Shown here piece by piece: positions 1-7,122 of a stretch of DNA of 22,331 nt. The first letter of the stretch is position 1. Every line of letters begins with the position of its first letter. The notes under the pieces were generated by a model. It worked only from the letters and a program-made list of their open reading frames with translations. It was not told the DNA's origin and made no database searches. The DNA comes from Desulfurococcales archaeon (GTDB lineage Archaea > Thermoproteota > Thermoprotei_A > Sulfolobales > Acidilobaceae), in assembly GCA_015521095.1 (NCBI GenBank), contig WAOU01000018.1:1-22331 (forward strand). The letters run 5' to 3'. Both the position numbers and the translations under genes were made by a program.

Positions 1-875
1 GTCTTGTTAGCATTATCTTTTATTGGCACGATTTCTACGATGTCTGCTCCCTTGACGTTCATTTTGTCAAGGACGTAGTCTAGGATCTGTATTGTCTCCT
101 TTGGATGAAGCCCTGGACTCGAGGGACTGTTAACACCAGGAGCGTATGCTGAGTCTAAATGGTCAATGTCGAGTGTTACATAGTGGACTCGACACGTTTC
201 TTTCAGGTCCTCTAGATCCCCGTAGATTTCTTCTATTCTAGTCCACACGTCTCTTACTCCGTGGAATCTTATTCCTAGTTCCTTTGCTCTATTTGCTAAA
301 TAGGATGGGTTAGAGTATTCTCCTATACCTATAATTACAGTCTTGATACGGTCCCTATGAGTCTGGTATAATTCGTATAGCCAGCTTCCGCTTGTTACTC
401 CGCTCGATATTGATCTTAGATCGAAGTGTGCGTCTAGCATTACTAGTCCTACACAGTCGTATACATCGATGAGACCTTCTAGTATGGGGCCCGTTATACT
501 ATGGTCTCCTCCTAGGAAGAGTGTAAACTTGTTTTCTTCGAATAGTTTTCTTGATGCTTCTCTTATTGTTCTCTTAGTTTTCTCCCAGTCTCTTGGATAT
601 ACAACTATGTCCCCGTAGTCTTTGGGCTTACATGGGAGCTGTCCCTTTGAAGGGCTATAGTCGGGGCTAGCATATATGTTGTCGCGGAGGAGTCTAGGAG
701 CGTGTCTTGCACCTGGATCCCCGCCTGTACTCCAATCCCATGGAACCCCTGTTAGTCCTATCCTGCTACACGTCTCTTTCTCGCGGATCCTCTTATCTTG
801 AAGATCCTGGAGCACCTTATAGTAGGGTTTGACAAATAGATCTTGCTCCTCCAAACGATTACACCAGGATAGCAT
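1..875 (-). CDS. hutG: Formimidoylglutamase-like ureohydrolase (3' end cut off by window)
   Basis: Partial gene: 291 codons are visible and the C-terminus lies beyond position 1. It belongs to the arginase/agmatinase/formimidoylglutamase superfamily of binuclear Mn hydrolases. The metal-binding motifs are GGDHS (residues 122-126), DAHFD (148-152) and DIDHLD (236-241, followed by an APG turn). The DAHFDLR motif followed shortly by a TSGS stretch resembles formimidoylglutamases more than agmatinases. The neighbour on the other strand is urocanate hydratase, so the likely reaction is N-formimidoyl-glutamate to glutamate plus formamide, the last step of the histidine pathway. The ATG at 875 is chosen because a TATA-like element at about 904-912 would put the transcript start a few bases upstream; a TTG eight codons in is an alternative. 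The frame stays open upstream, but that stretch is promoter-like. Agmatinase is the main alternative. Confidence 0.82.
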   Translation of the reverse strand, partial: MLSWCNRLEEQDLFVKPYYKVLQDLQDKRIREKETCSRIGLTGVPWDWSTGGDPGARHAPRLLRDNIYASPDYSPSKGQLPCKPKDYGDIVVYPRDWEKTKRTIREASRKLFEENKFTLFLGGDHSITGPILEGLIDVYDCVGLVMLDAHFDLRSISSGVTSGSWLYELYQTHRDRIKTVIIGIGEYSNPSYLANRAKELGIRFHGVRDVWTRIEEIYGDLEDLKETCRVHYVTLDIDHLDSAYAPGVNSPSSPGLHPKETIQILDYVLDKMNVKGADIVEIVPIKDNANK

Positions 876-900
876 TATTGTCGCAGTAGCTATTAAGACT

Positions 901-914
901 AATAATATATCTAG
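901..914. promoter_or_regulatory. Shared TATA element between hutG and hutU
   Basis: The only gap between the two divergent histidine genes is 67 bases (876-942). It contains a nearly palindromic AT core at 905-910 (ATATAT). Its centre is 32 bases from the hutG ATG and 36 bases from the hutU GTG. A TATA box about 26 bases before each start of transcription would give very short leaders in both directions. The promoter role is inferred from spacing only. Confidence 0.5.
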
Positions 915-942
915 AGCCACTATATACTAGCGGTGAATCCAT

Positions 943-2670
943 GTGTCTTCCCTTGACTCCTATAAGTCGAAGCCCATATGGAAACTCATCGAAAAAGGAT
1001 ATTATGATCCTACAAGAAAACTAAGAGTACGACACATACGCGGAGAAGAACTCCACGTTAAGAGCGGTAGCTGGCAACTAGAAGGTCCTCTCAGAATGCT
1101 ATTCCATGTTCTAGACCCAGAAGTTGCAAAGGATCCTGAAAACCTAATAGTATACGGTGGAACAGGAAGAGCTGCTCGTAGCTGGGAGGCTTTCGAGGCA
1201 ATAGTAAATACACTTATGGAGATGAAAGAAGACGAGACACTAGTGGTACAGTCAGGTAAACCAGTTGCTGTATTCAAGACGCACAAGATGGCACCAAGGG
1301 TCGTTATATCAAACGCGGTATTGGTTCCTAAATGGGCAGACTGGGAGTACTTCAGAGAACTCGAGAAGAAAGGACTAATAATGTATGGTCAGATGACTGC
1401 TGGATGCTGGGCCTATATCGGTACACAGGGAATACTTCAGGGAACATATGAGACGTTAGCGTTTGCCGCCGAAAAACACTTCCCTGAAGGAAGCCTTGAG
1501 GGTAGACTAGTCCTAACCGCAGGACTCGGAGAGATGGGAGGAGCCCAGCCCTTAGCAGTGACCATGAATGGTGGAGTAGCTATCGTAGTTGAAATAGACA
1601 AGAGAATGATAGAGAGAAGAATACGGCACGGCTATCTAGATACATGGACGGATAGCCTTGACAAAGCACTTGATCTCGCACTCAAGTACAAGGAAAGGAG
1701 AGAACCCATAAGCATAGGACTCCTAGGCAATGCTGCGGAAATATATGAGGAAATCCTAAAACAAGGTATAGTCCCCGACATAGTCACAGATCAGACCCCA
1801 GCACATGACCCTCTAAGCTATGTGCCAGCAGGTATGAGTCTGGAGGAGGCAGAGAAGCTTCGCCAAGAGAACCCCGAGAAATATACTGAACTTTCAATGA
1901 AGAGCATGAGGAGACAAGTAGAGGCTATGGTCGGATTCCTAAAGAAGGGAAGCGTCGTATTCGAATATGGAAACAACATAAGAAAAATGGCATATGAGGC
2001 AGGATTCACTGATGCGTTCCTCTTCCCGGGATTCGTACAGGCATATATCAGGCCGATGTTCGAGGAAGGACGAGGCCCATTCAGATACACTAGCCTAACC
2101 GGTAACGAGAAAGACATATACAGGCTCGACGACGAGCTGATAGCCACATTCAAGGACAATAAGAGGCTTGTAAGATGGGTCGAAAAAGCTAGGAAGCACG
2201 TAAAGTTCCAAGGACTACCAGCAAGAGTCGTCTGGCTCGGATACGGTGAGAGAGCAAGGTTCGGGAAACTAATGAACAGCCTAGTAAGACTAGGCGAAAT
2301 CGGCCCCATGTGGATAGGAAGAGACCACTTAGATGCCGGATCAGTCGCAAGCCCCTATAGAGAAACAGAAGGCATGATAGACGGTAGCGACGCGGTCGGA
2401 GACTGGCCCGTTCTAAACGCTCTATTAAACGCCGCGGCTGGAGCCACATGGGTATGCTTCCATCACGGTGGTGGAACAGGAATAGGATACAGTCTCCACG
2501 CAGGGCTAGGACTTGTACTAGACGGCAGTGAAGAGAGCGAGAAAAGAGCAGAACTAGTTCTTACAGCGGATCCTGGTATGGGTGTAGTTAGGCACGCAGA
2601 CGCAGGATATAAGCATGCTAGAAAGACCGCGTGTGAGAAGGGCATATGGATGCCTATGCTGAGTTGTTAA
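943..2670 (+). CDS. hutU: Urocanate hydratase (urocanase)
   Basis: A 575-residue protein, close to the usual 550-570 of urocanases. The family hydrates urocanate to 4-imidazolone-5-propionate with tightly bound NAD+ in the cytoplasm. Family blocks run the full length: [11 protein letters not shown] (71-81), a [10 protein letters not shown] dinucleotide-binding loop (194-203), FQGLPAR (422-428), [18 protein letters not shown] (459-476) and HHGGGTG (507-513). The bacterial active-site Cys, which follows PAR-I in the FQGLPAR block (Cys410 in Pseudomonas putida), is Val430 here. Translation should start at GTG 943, because GGTGA at 932-936 is well placed; the ATG at 941 is out of frame. A T-rich stretch follows the stop. 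hutH and hutI are not in the window. Family assignment is firm; activity is less certain because of the Val. Confidence 0.95.
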   Translation: MSSLDSYKSKPIWKLIEKGYYDPTRKLRVRHIRGEELHVKSGSWQLEGPLRMLFHVLDPEVAKDPENLIVYGGTGRAARSWEAFEAIVNTLMEMKEDETLVVQSGKPVAVFKTHKMAPRVVISNAVLVPKWADWEYFRELEKKGLIMYGQMTAGCWAYIGTQGILQGTYETLAFAAEKHFPEGSLEGRLVLTAGLGEMGGAQPLAVTMNGGVAIVVEIDKRMIERRIRHGYLDTWTDSLDKALDLALKYKERREPISIGLLGNAAEIYEEILKQGIVPDIVTDQTPAHDPLSYVPAGMSLEEAEKLRQENPEKYTELSMKSMRRQVEAMVGFLKKGSVVFEYGNNIRKMAYEAGFTDAFLFPGFVQAYIRPMFEEGRGPFRYTSLTGNEKDIYRLDDELIATFKDNKRLVRWVEKARKHVKFQGLPARVVWLGYGERARFGKLMNSLVRLGEIGPMWIGRDHLDAGSVASPYRETEGMIDGSDAVGDWPVLNALLNAAAGATWVCFHHGGGTGIGYSLHAGLGLVLDGSEESEKRAELVLTADPGMGVVRHADAGYKHARKTACEKGIWMPMLSC

Positions 2671-2700
2671 TTCCGTAATACGATTCGAACATAAAATAGG

Positions 2701-2719
2701 TATATTTTTATCATTCTTT
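2701..2719 (+). terminator. T-rich putative terminator after hutU
   Basis: Thirty bases past the hutU stop lies a T-rich run with no stem-loop, the usual form of archaeal intrinsic terminators. It sits just before the TATA box of the next gene, which fits separate transcription of the two genes. Confidence 0.4.
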
Positions 2720-2727
2720 AACTTAAA

Positions 2728-2738
2728 CTTATATATAT
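2728..2738 (+). promoter_or_regulatory. TATA box of the CBS-pair gene at 2793
   Basis: A strong TATA element (CTTATATATAT) lies after an A-rich BRE-like stretch. Transcription would start near 2760, giving a leader of about 30 bases that contains the ribosome binding site GGTGAT at 2782-2787. Confidence 0.6.
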
Positions 2739-2792
2739 TGTACTTGCTCGATAATAGCTTTGATAACTATAAAATAATAATGGTGATAAAGA

Positions 2793-3215
2793 ATGGTTCG
2801 TCTTCCTAAAAGAGCTATTCCACTATTCGCTCGAGACATAATGTCCACGCCTCCTCTAGTAATCCATGAGAAAACACCCCTCAGAGAAGCAGCAAAACTC
2901 ATGTGCGAGAACAAGGTAGGAAGCGTCCTTATAATAGGAGAGGACGGTAAAATCCGCGGTATCCTAACCGAACGAGACATCACATGTGCGGCCAGTAGAA
3001 CCAGCGATGTGTGCGAGATGCCTGTATGGGAATTCATGACTCCGGATCCAGCCGTGGTATATCCAACTACGCCTCTATCAGAAGTGATTGAAAAGATGAG
3101 TGAGCTAGGTGTAAGGCATCTGCCGGTTGTTGATAAAGATAATAAGCCGGTAGGGGTGATCTCGGTCAGGGACATACTTGCAGTGATAGAACTGCTATTT
3201 AGAGCATTTAGATAA
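2793..3215 (+). CDS. Stand-alone CBS-pair protein
   Basis: A 140-residue protein made of two tandem CBS domains (about 12-68 and 78-136) and nothing else. Each domain opens with an MSTPP or MTPDP-like motif and ends in a G-I-L-T-E-R-D or G-V-I-S-V-R-D stretch, typical of the family. CBS pairs bind adenine nucleotides or S-adenosylmethionine and usually act as energy or ligand sensors; the partner cannot be told from sequence. GGTGAT lies six bases before the ATG. The gene has its own promoter. A second protein of the same design lies at 5595-6026 on the other strand. The specific role is unknown. Confidence 0.93.
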   Translation: MVRLPKRAIPLFARDIMSTPPLVIHEKTPLREAAKLMCENKVGSVLIIGEDGKIRGILTERDITCAASRTSDVCEMPVWEFMTPDPAVVYPTTPLSEVIEKMSELGVRHLPVVDKDNKPVGVISVRDILAVIELLFRAFR

Positions 3216-3433
3216 ACATCATATTATTTACCGGTAACAACAAGTGTTTTGCCACCTTCACTGTTTTCTCTGTATTATTATATTTTATTATATTTCAATT
3301 CACATCCATAGATTTAAGGTCTGCCGTTCCTTACACGGTATAGGATACGGCCAGATACAATCATTGTTTACCAATACCACCAGTATGGCCCGAACATTGC
3401 TTAGAGCCAGCAGGATCCACAGGTGTAATAGAT

Positions 3434-3889
3434 ATGTCCTGGATAATAGTAGAGATCGCATCTGGAATAAGGAAATGCGACAACTTAGAAAGAGATCTAA
3501 GAAAGCTACCGACATGGCCACCTAAGCTAAAGATGACCATCGCTGAGGCTGTATCCAAATGTATCGTGAATTTAATCGGACGAGAATATGTAGAGGAGAT
3601 CTATTACGTTGATCTAAGCGGTGGAGAGCCAAGATCCGATTTTCTTGGAAGAGACATTGACCTTATAGTAAAGGTGAAACCCGATCTCAAGCCTGTCGAA
3701 AAGGATCTAAAGAAAATCCTTGAGAGTTACTTTAACACTCAACTATACTATATCATCGGAGAGGTTGCACTAACTATTCTGAAGCCTGATCTCATCGAAA
3801 TACACATCATAACTTCCTATGACTCATACTATGGACGCCTTGTAAAGAGCCCGTTCTCATACGCTATCCGCGTCTGGCCTCCTGATTAG
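3434..3889 (+). CDS. Putative nucleotidyltransferase-fold protein, copy A
   Basis: A 151-residue protein that I do not recognise as a named family. It carries the pattern hGG-(9)-DhDh, namely SGG at 62-64 and RDIDLIV at 73-79, then a beta-strand with an acidic residue, IEIHIIT (121-127). This matches the three-carboxylate core of small nucleotidyltransferases, but no substrate can be inferred. It is clearly related to the protein encoded at 3864-4421 on the opposite strand: both share an EIY..DL(S/T)GG stretch, a G(R/K)D(I/L)D motif, an IEIH strand and a C-terminal I(R/K)VW. The ATG is supported by AGGTG at 3421-3425, eight bases upstream. The frame is open back to 3344 without any start codon. 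The 3' end overlaps the convergent paralogue by 26 bases. Confidence 0.72.
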   Translation: MSWIIVEIASGIRKCDNLERDLRKLPTWPPKLKMTIAEAVSKCIVNLIGREYVEEIYYVDLSGGEPRSDFLGRDIDLIVKVKPDLKPVEKDLKKILESYFNTQLYYIIGEVALTILKPDLIEIHIITSYDSYYGRLVKSPFSYAIRVWPPD

Positions 3890-4421
3890 AGCTAATCTCC
3901 CACACTTTTATGAGCGACCTGCTTCGATTTGCAACCATTTGATAATATGGATAGCAGTCTGGTCCTGTGACAAGATGTATTTCTATTATATTAGGGATTC
4001 CTAGAAGTTTATAGAAGTCTTCGTCAAATATCTCCTGAAGTATAAAGTAGACATTCTCTTCAATGCGTTTTTCTATTGATCTCTCGTTGATTATGTCTTT
4101 ACAGTTTTCATCCAATACGATTATAATGTCGAGGTCTTTTCCTCCGTGCCCACTATAATAGCTGTGTTGTCCGCCTGTCAAGTCGGCTAGATATATCTCC
4201 TTTATACAGTCCCTGTAGCAGGATGCTTCTGGATCGATCAGACATGACACTATTTGATCAGCAATGTAGCGTTTAAGATATTGCCACGTATGACTCGTAT
4301 ATTTTTCCTGTCTTAGGGTCTTCAGGATCCTTTCGATCCCTCCCGGATAGCGCTGAACAAGTTTCGGCAATTCTCTACTTAGACGCGTGTAAACGCACCC
4401 TGCAATTTTTTCTTCGCACAA
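3864..4421 (-). CDS. Putative nucleotidyltransferase-fold protein, copy B
   Basis: A 185-residue paralogue of the protein at 3434-3889, with a longer N-terminal helical part. The motif is TGG (82-84), eleven residues, then KDLDIII (95-101), followed by IIEIHLVT (145-152) and IKVW (171-174). Both Asp residues of the DxD pair (96, 98) and the third acidic residue (Glu147) are kept, so an active metal-dependent transferase is possible. No HEPN partner or toxin-antitoxin operon is visible. The start is TTG 4421, the only possible start after an in-frame stop. A TATA box (CTTTATAAT) at 4445-4453 is centred 28 bases upstream, which predicts a leaderless mRNA. N-terminal Cys residues (2, 9, 60, 68, 72) are unusually numerous. 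Confidence 0.7.
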   Translation of the reverse strand: MCEEKIAGCVYTRLSRELPKLVQRYPGGIERILKTLRQEKYTSHTWQYLKRYIADQIVSCLIDPEASCYRDCIKEIYLADLTGGQHSYYSGHGGKDLDIIIVLDENCKDIINERSIEKRIEENVYFILQEIFDEDFYKLLGIPNIIEIHLVTGPDCYPYYQMVANRSRSLIKVWEISSNQEARRG

Positions 4422-4444
4422 CTGGATATCCCAATATTAGTGTT

Positions 4445-4453
4445 ATTATAAAG
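4445..4453 (-). promoter_or_regulatory. TATA box for the TTG-started gene at 4421
   Basis: The minus-strand sequence CTTTATAAT is centred 28 bases before the TTG codon. This is the spacing seen for leaderless archaeal transcripts and supports the unusual start. Confidence 0.5.
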
Positions 4454-4512
4454 AATTGAAAAATTTAGATCGATTAAACTAATTTTTTCTTTAAGAAACA
4501 ATAGATTTGCGA

Positions 4513-5430
4513 TTACTGATAACCGGGAGAAGGCTGAGTTTGCCCTCTAACAATTGCACATGAAGCTGTGTTGATTAGGAGCTTTAATGAGTCCATGAAG
4601 CTTAGTATAAAACCTCTCATAGCTGGATTCTTAATTAAACTTATTTTCTCTTTAACGTTTTCAATCTCTTCTTTTGCTAAGCCTAGTCTCTTTATACTGT
4701 TATTGGATAGTCCTCCCATGACAGATAATATTATTGCTCGGAGGGCTTCTCTCAGGTGTGTTTTCTCTTCTTCGTCTTCTATTGTGTTGATGAACGAGAG
4801 TAGATGTCTGAATTGAATCGCTATTGTTTTAAGTATTCCTACTGCTGATGGATCCATTGGTGTTTCTTGGCATGCTATTATTCCTCTTTTTGACATTACA
4901 TGGGTTATCTCATTTATTCGCTCGTGTATTGTTTTGAATATGTTTTCTAGTTCTTCTTCGTTCTCCACTGCATCTATTGCTTCCAGCATGAATCTTCTTA
5001 TGTCTTTAATTATGGTGGCGGAGTCGGAATTGCTTCTGTTGATCATTATCTCTATGTGATCGGGATATACTGTGTAGTTTGCTACGTAGTCTGACTCGTC
5101 TAGTTCTCCTAGACTTTCTTCTACTAAGCTCATAGTTGAACGAGATGGGTATAGATAGACCCAGTCTATGCCTTTAGAGAATGCGCATTCAACAATCTCG
5201 GATAATCTCATATTTTTCATATTCGAACCATATTTCACAATTATCGATTTGAGTCTTCTCTCGGTATCTTCCGTGCTAGGGAGTATTTTGAGATGTGCTC
5301 CCTCATCTACTACTATGACCTCATCTCCTGCTATGAGGCCGAGTTTCTTTACCCAGTTTTTGGGAAGCGTAATTATAAGGCTAGAACCTCCTAGCCGCTG
5401 AACGCGGCGTTTAGTTACTTGGACGCTCAA
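4513..5430 (-). CDS. AbrB-PhoU domain regulator (archaeal PhoU-like)
   Basis: A 305-residue protein. The N-terminus (about 4-50) is a SpoVT/AbrB-like swapped-hairpin DNA-binding domain with the tell-tale LGGSSLIITLPKNWVKKLG stretch and a GDEVIVV turn. The rest is helical, with a PhoU-like part from about 190 on. Archaeal proteins of this design are annotated as phosphate-uptake regulators, but no phosphate transporter is nearby, so the regulated process is unproven. Translation starts at TTG 5430; GGTG at 5437-5440 lies six bases upstream. A TATA element is at 5465-5473, with a second candidate at 5449-5458. The gene ends about 90 bases before the copy B gene in the same direction. Confidence 0.85.
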   Translation of the reverse strand: MSVQVTKRRVQRLGGSSLIITLPKNWVKKLGLIAGDEVIVVDEGAHLKILPSTEDTERRLKSIIVKYGSNMKNMRLSEIVECAFSKGIDWVYLYPSRSTMSLVEESLGELDESDYVANYTVYPDHIEIMINRSNSDSATIIKDIRRFMLEAIDAVENEEELENIFKTIHERINEITHVMSKRGIIACQETPMDPSAVGILKTIAIQFRHLLSFINTIEDEEEKTHLREALRAIILSVMGGLSNNSIKRLGLAKEEIENVKEKISLIKNPAMRGFILSFMDSLKLLINTASCAIVRGQTQPSPGYQ

Positions 5431-5464
5431 GTCCTACACCACTGTTCTATTTAAGCTTGAGTCC

Positions 5465-5473
5465 ATATAAATA
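5465..5473 (-). promoter_or_regulatory. TATA box of the AbrB-PhoU gene
   Basis: On the minus strand this reads TATTTATAT. Transcription would start near 5443, just before the GGTG ribosome binding site. A second AT element at 5449-5458 could give a leaderless start instead. Confidence 0.4.
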
Positions 5474-5594
5474 GTTAACGGCGTTAAATATCTGTCTTCG
5501 AAATAACAACAAAACAATGCAAACATTAAGAAATTAGTTTTTACATGAAACCAATTTTTAAAAATAAAAGAGAATCAGATCTAATCCCAGCTAA

Positions 5595-6026
5595 TCAACC
5601 CGCAGAATGCAATTCACTTACATCAACATCAAGTGCAAGAGGCTTCGAGAGATCCCTTATACTGACAATACCTATGAGAGTACCAGACTCATCCACGATC
5701 GGTAGGTGTCTAAACCCGAAATTCAACATTATCTCCAGCGCCTGCTTAACCGGTGTCTCCTCTTTGATAGTGAACGGATTCTTCGTCATTACCTCTTTCA
5801 GTGTCACAGAATTCATATCAAGTCCTTTAGCACATACCTTTATCAATAGATCCCTCTCCGTAAAGATACCAATAGGCTTCATTGAATCATCTACAATAAC
5901 TACGGCACCTATATTATGCTCCGCCATTAATTGTACGGCTTTAGCAACTGTATCTTCTTCTTTCAAGACTATAGGCGAGTGAGAGGCGACTGTAATTACT
6001 GGAGGACCCATATCTTCCCTTGCCAT
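5595..6026 (-). CDS. Stand-alone CBS-pair protein, second copy
   Basis: Two tandem CBS domains (about 8-68 and 76-133 of the product) with FTERDLL and VSIRDLS domain ends, as in signal-transduction CBS proteins that bind adenosyl ligands. The N-terminal part contains MGPPVITV, similar to the opening of the other CBS protein at 2793-3215; the two are paralogues but clearly diverged. I place the start at ATG 6026 (143 residues). A GTG nine bases upstream is in frame but lies inside the GAGGTG ribosome binding site (6033-6038). A TATA element (AGTTTAAATG) at 6067-6076 on the minus strand fits transcription from about 6045. A T-rich terminator-like run lies past the stop at about 5545-5577. Partner and ligand are unknown. 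Confidence 0.92.
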   Translation of the reverse strand: MAREDMGPPVITVASHSPIVLKEEDTVAKAVQLMAEHNIGAVVIVDDSMKPIGIFTERDLLIKVCAKGLDMNSVTLKEVMTKNPFTIKEETPVKQALEIMLNFGFRHLPIVDESGTLIGIVSIRDLSKPLALDVDVSELHSAG

Positions 6027-6204
6027 GATGACCACCTCTAAACCATTCTCTATAACTCAGTCTTTTCATTTAAACTAATGAAACCCACATGATAATAAAA
6101 TGATACGTTATACTTCTCTCATACGTGGTTTCCTTATGCTTATTTATGAGGATATTTCTTTTCCAGGATCTTCAGCTCTGTAGACGAGAAAAGAATAGAG
6201 AGGA

Positions 6205-7122
6205 TTATTTCAGGGATTTGCAGAGTCTCTTGACGGTTTCCGTTATATTCGGATTTAGTGGTAGGGCCCTACTGTGCCTTACATCTACATCGACGATAAA
6301 TACAGTGTCTATTTCCTCTAGGCCCTTTTCTTTTTCTTGTATTACTCCTACGTCTGGCTCGACAGGAATAGTGTTCATGTAGGCTAGTTTACCGTGGTTT
6401 CCCACGTCTTCAACTATGCCTCCAACTAGTAGTATTGGTATTCCTATTTCCTTGCTTCTAACTGCTAGGAATGTCTCGACCATTGATTTATCCATAGTCA
6501 TTATATGTCCTAGGTCACGGGTCATCTTGAAGTATGCAGACGGATACGGTAGCATGAAGCCGATCACTATGTTGACCTCCTCTTTCTGCATGAATCTGAA
6601 CACTTCTGGGTAGGCAAGGTCTTCGTCTATGAATACCCCTATTTTAGCATCTTTACTTGACACATAGAATATTCCCGGATCCTTGCCCCTGTTTATACCG
6701 TATTTTATCTCTTCCGGCGTCAGACTCATCTTCCTATACTTTGAAACTATACTGCCATATTCGTCTATTAAAACACTCGTAATGTAGAGCCTAGGCCCTG
6801 CCCTTTCAATCATAGGTCCTACTAGTATGCTAACATTTAATTTTACGGCCCACTCGATAGGATTCACTAGTATACTATTTCCTGGAAGCCTACGCCCTAT
6901 TCTCTCTGCATAATTCGACATGGCATGTTTAAGACGGTTAGGAGTATAGTAGTTGATTACTGGTCCTGTAAAAGGATAGGGAGGGAGAACAACAAGGTCT
7001 ACCTTGTAGTCGTCGACGAGAGACGCCACGAGGCTCTTAAGCTTCCTGGTATTCGCCCTTTTCGAGCCTAACTTGATCCTCGCATGTATAACCCCGATTC
7101 TCAAAGAGGATGTTCTGCTCAT
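6205..7122 (-). CDS. Nitrilase-fold pseudoenzyme co-transcribed with reverse gyrase
   Basis: A 305-residue protein of the carbon-nitrogen hydrolase (nitrilase/amidase) superfamily. The fold signature is visible: VVLPPYPFTGP (44-54), YRKMSL (129-134) and IGVFIDEDLAYPE (161-173). Family members need a Glu-Lys-Cys triad. Only the Lys (131) remains; the first Glu is Pro48 (LPP instead of LPE) and the nucleophile Cys is Asp166 (IDED instead of ICxD). It should therefore not work as a normal amidase. The gene starts with ATG 7122 overlapping the TGA of the reverse gyrase gene by four bases, so the two are translationally coupled; GGGAGG at 7133-7138 lies upstream. The role may be structural or ligand binding, possibly related to reverse gyrase, but this is inference from position only. 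Confidence 0.85.
   Translation of the reverse strand: MSRTSSLRIGVIHARIKLGSKRANTRKLKSLVASLVDDYKVDLVVLPPYPFTGPVINYYTPNRLKHAMSNYAERIGRRLPGNSILVNPIEWAVKLNVSILVGPMIERAGPRLYITSVLIDEYGSIVSKYRKMSLTPEEIKYGINRGKDPGIFYVSSKDAKIGVFIDEDLAYPEVFRFMQKEEVNIVIGFMLPYPSAYFKMTRDLGHIMTMDKSMVETFLAVRSKEIGIPILLVGGIVEDVGNHGKLAYMNTIPVEPDVGVIQEKEKGLEEIDTVFIVDVDVRHSRALPLNPNITETVKRLCKSLK

Noticed and set aside
1818..2309. Minus-strand frame of 163 codons inside hutU
   Set aside because: It is the antisense shadow of conserved urocanase sequence and shows no domain.
2729..3175. Minus-strand frame of 148 codons
   Set aside because: It lies opposite the CBS-pair gene, whose domains are unmistakable; the antisense frame has Ser/Thr/Leu-rich shadow composition.
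3244..3525. Plus-strand frame of 93 codons upstream of the copy A gene
   Set aside because: No ribosome binding site, odd composition (Cys, His and Ile rich start), and it overlaps the better supported gene at 3434 in another frame.
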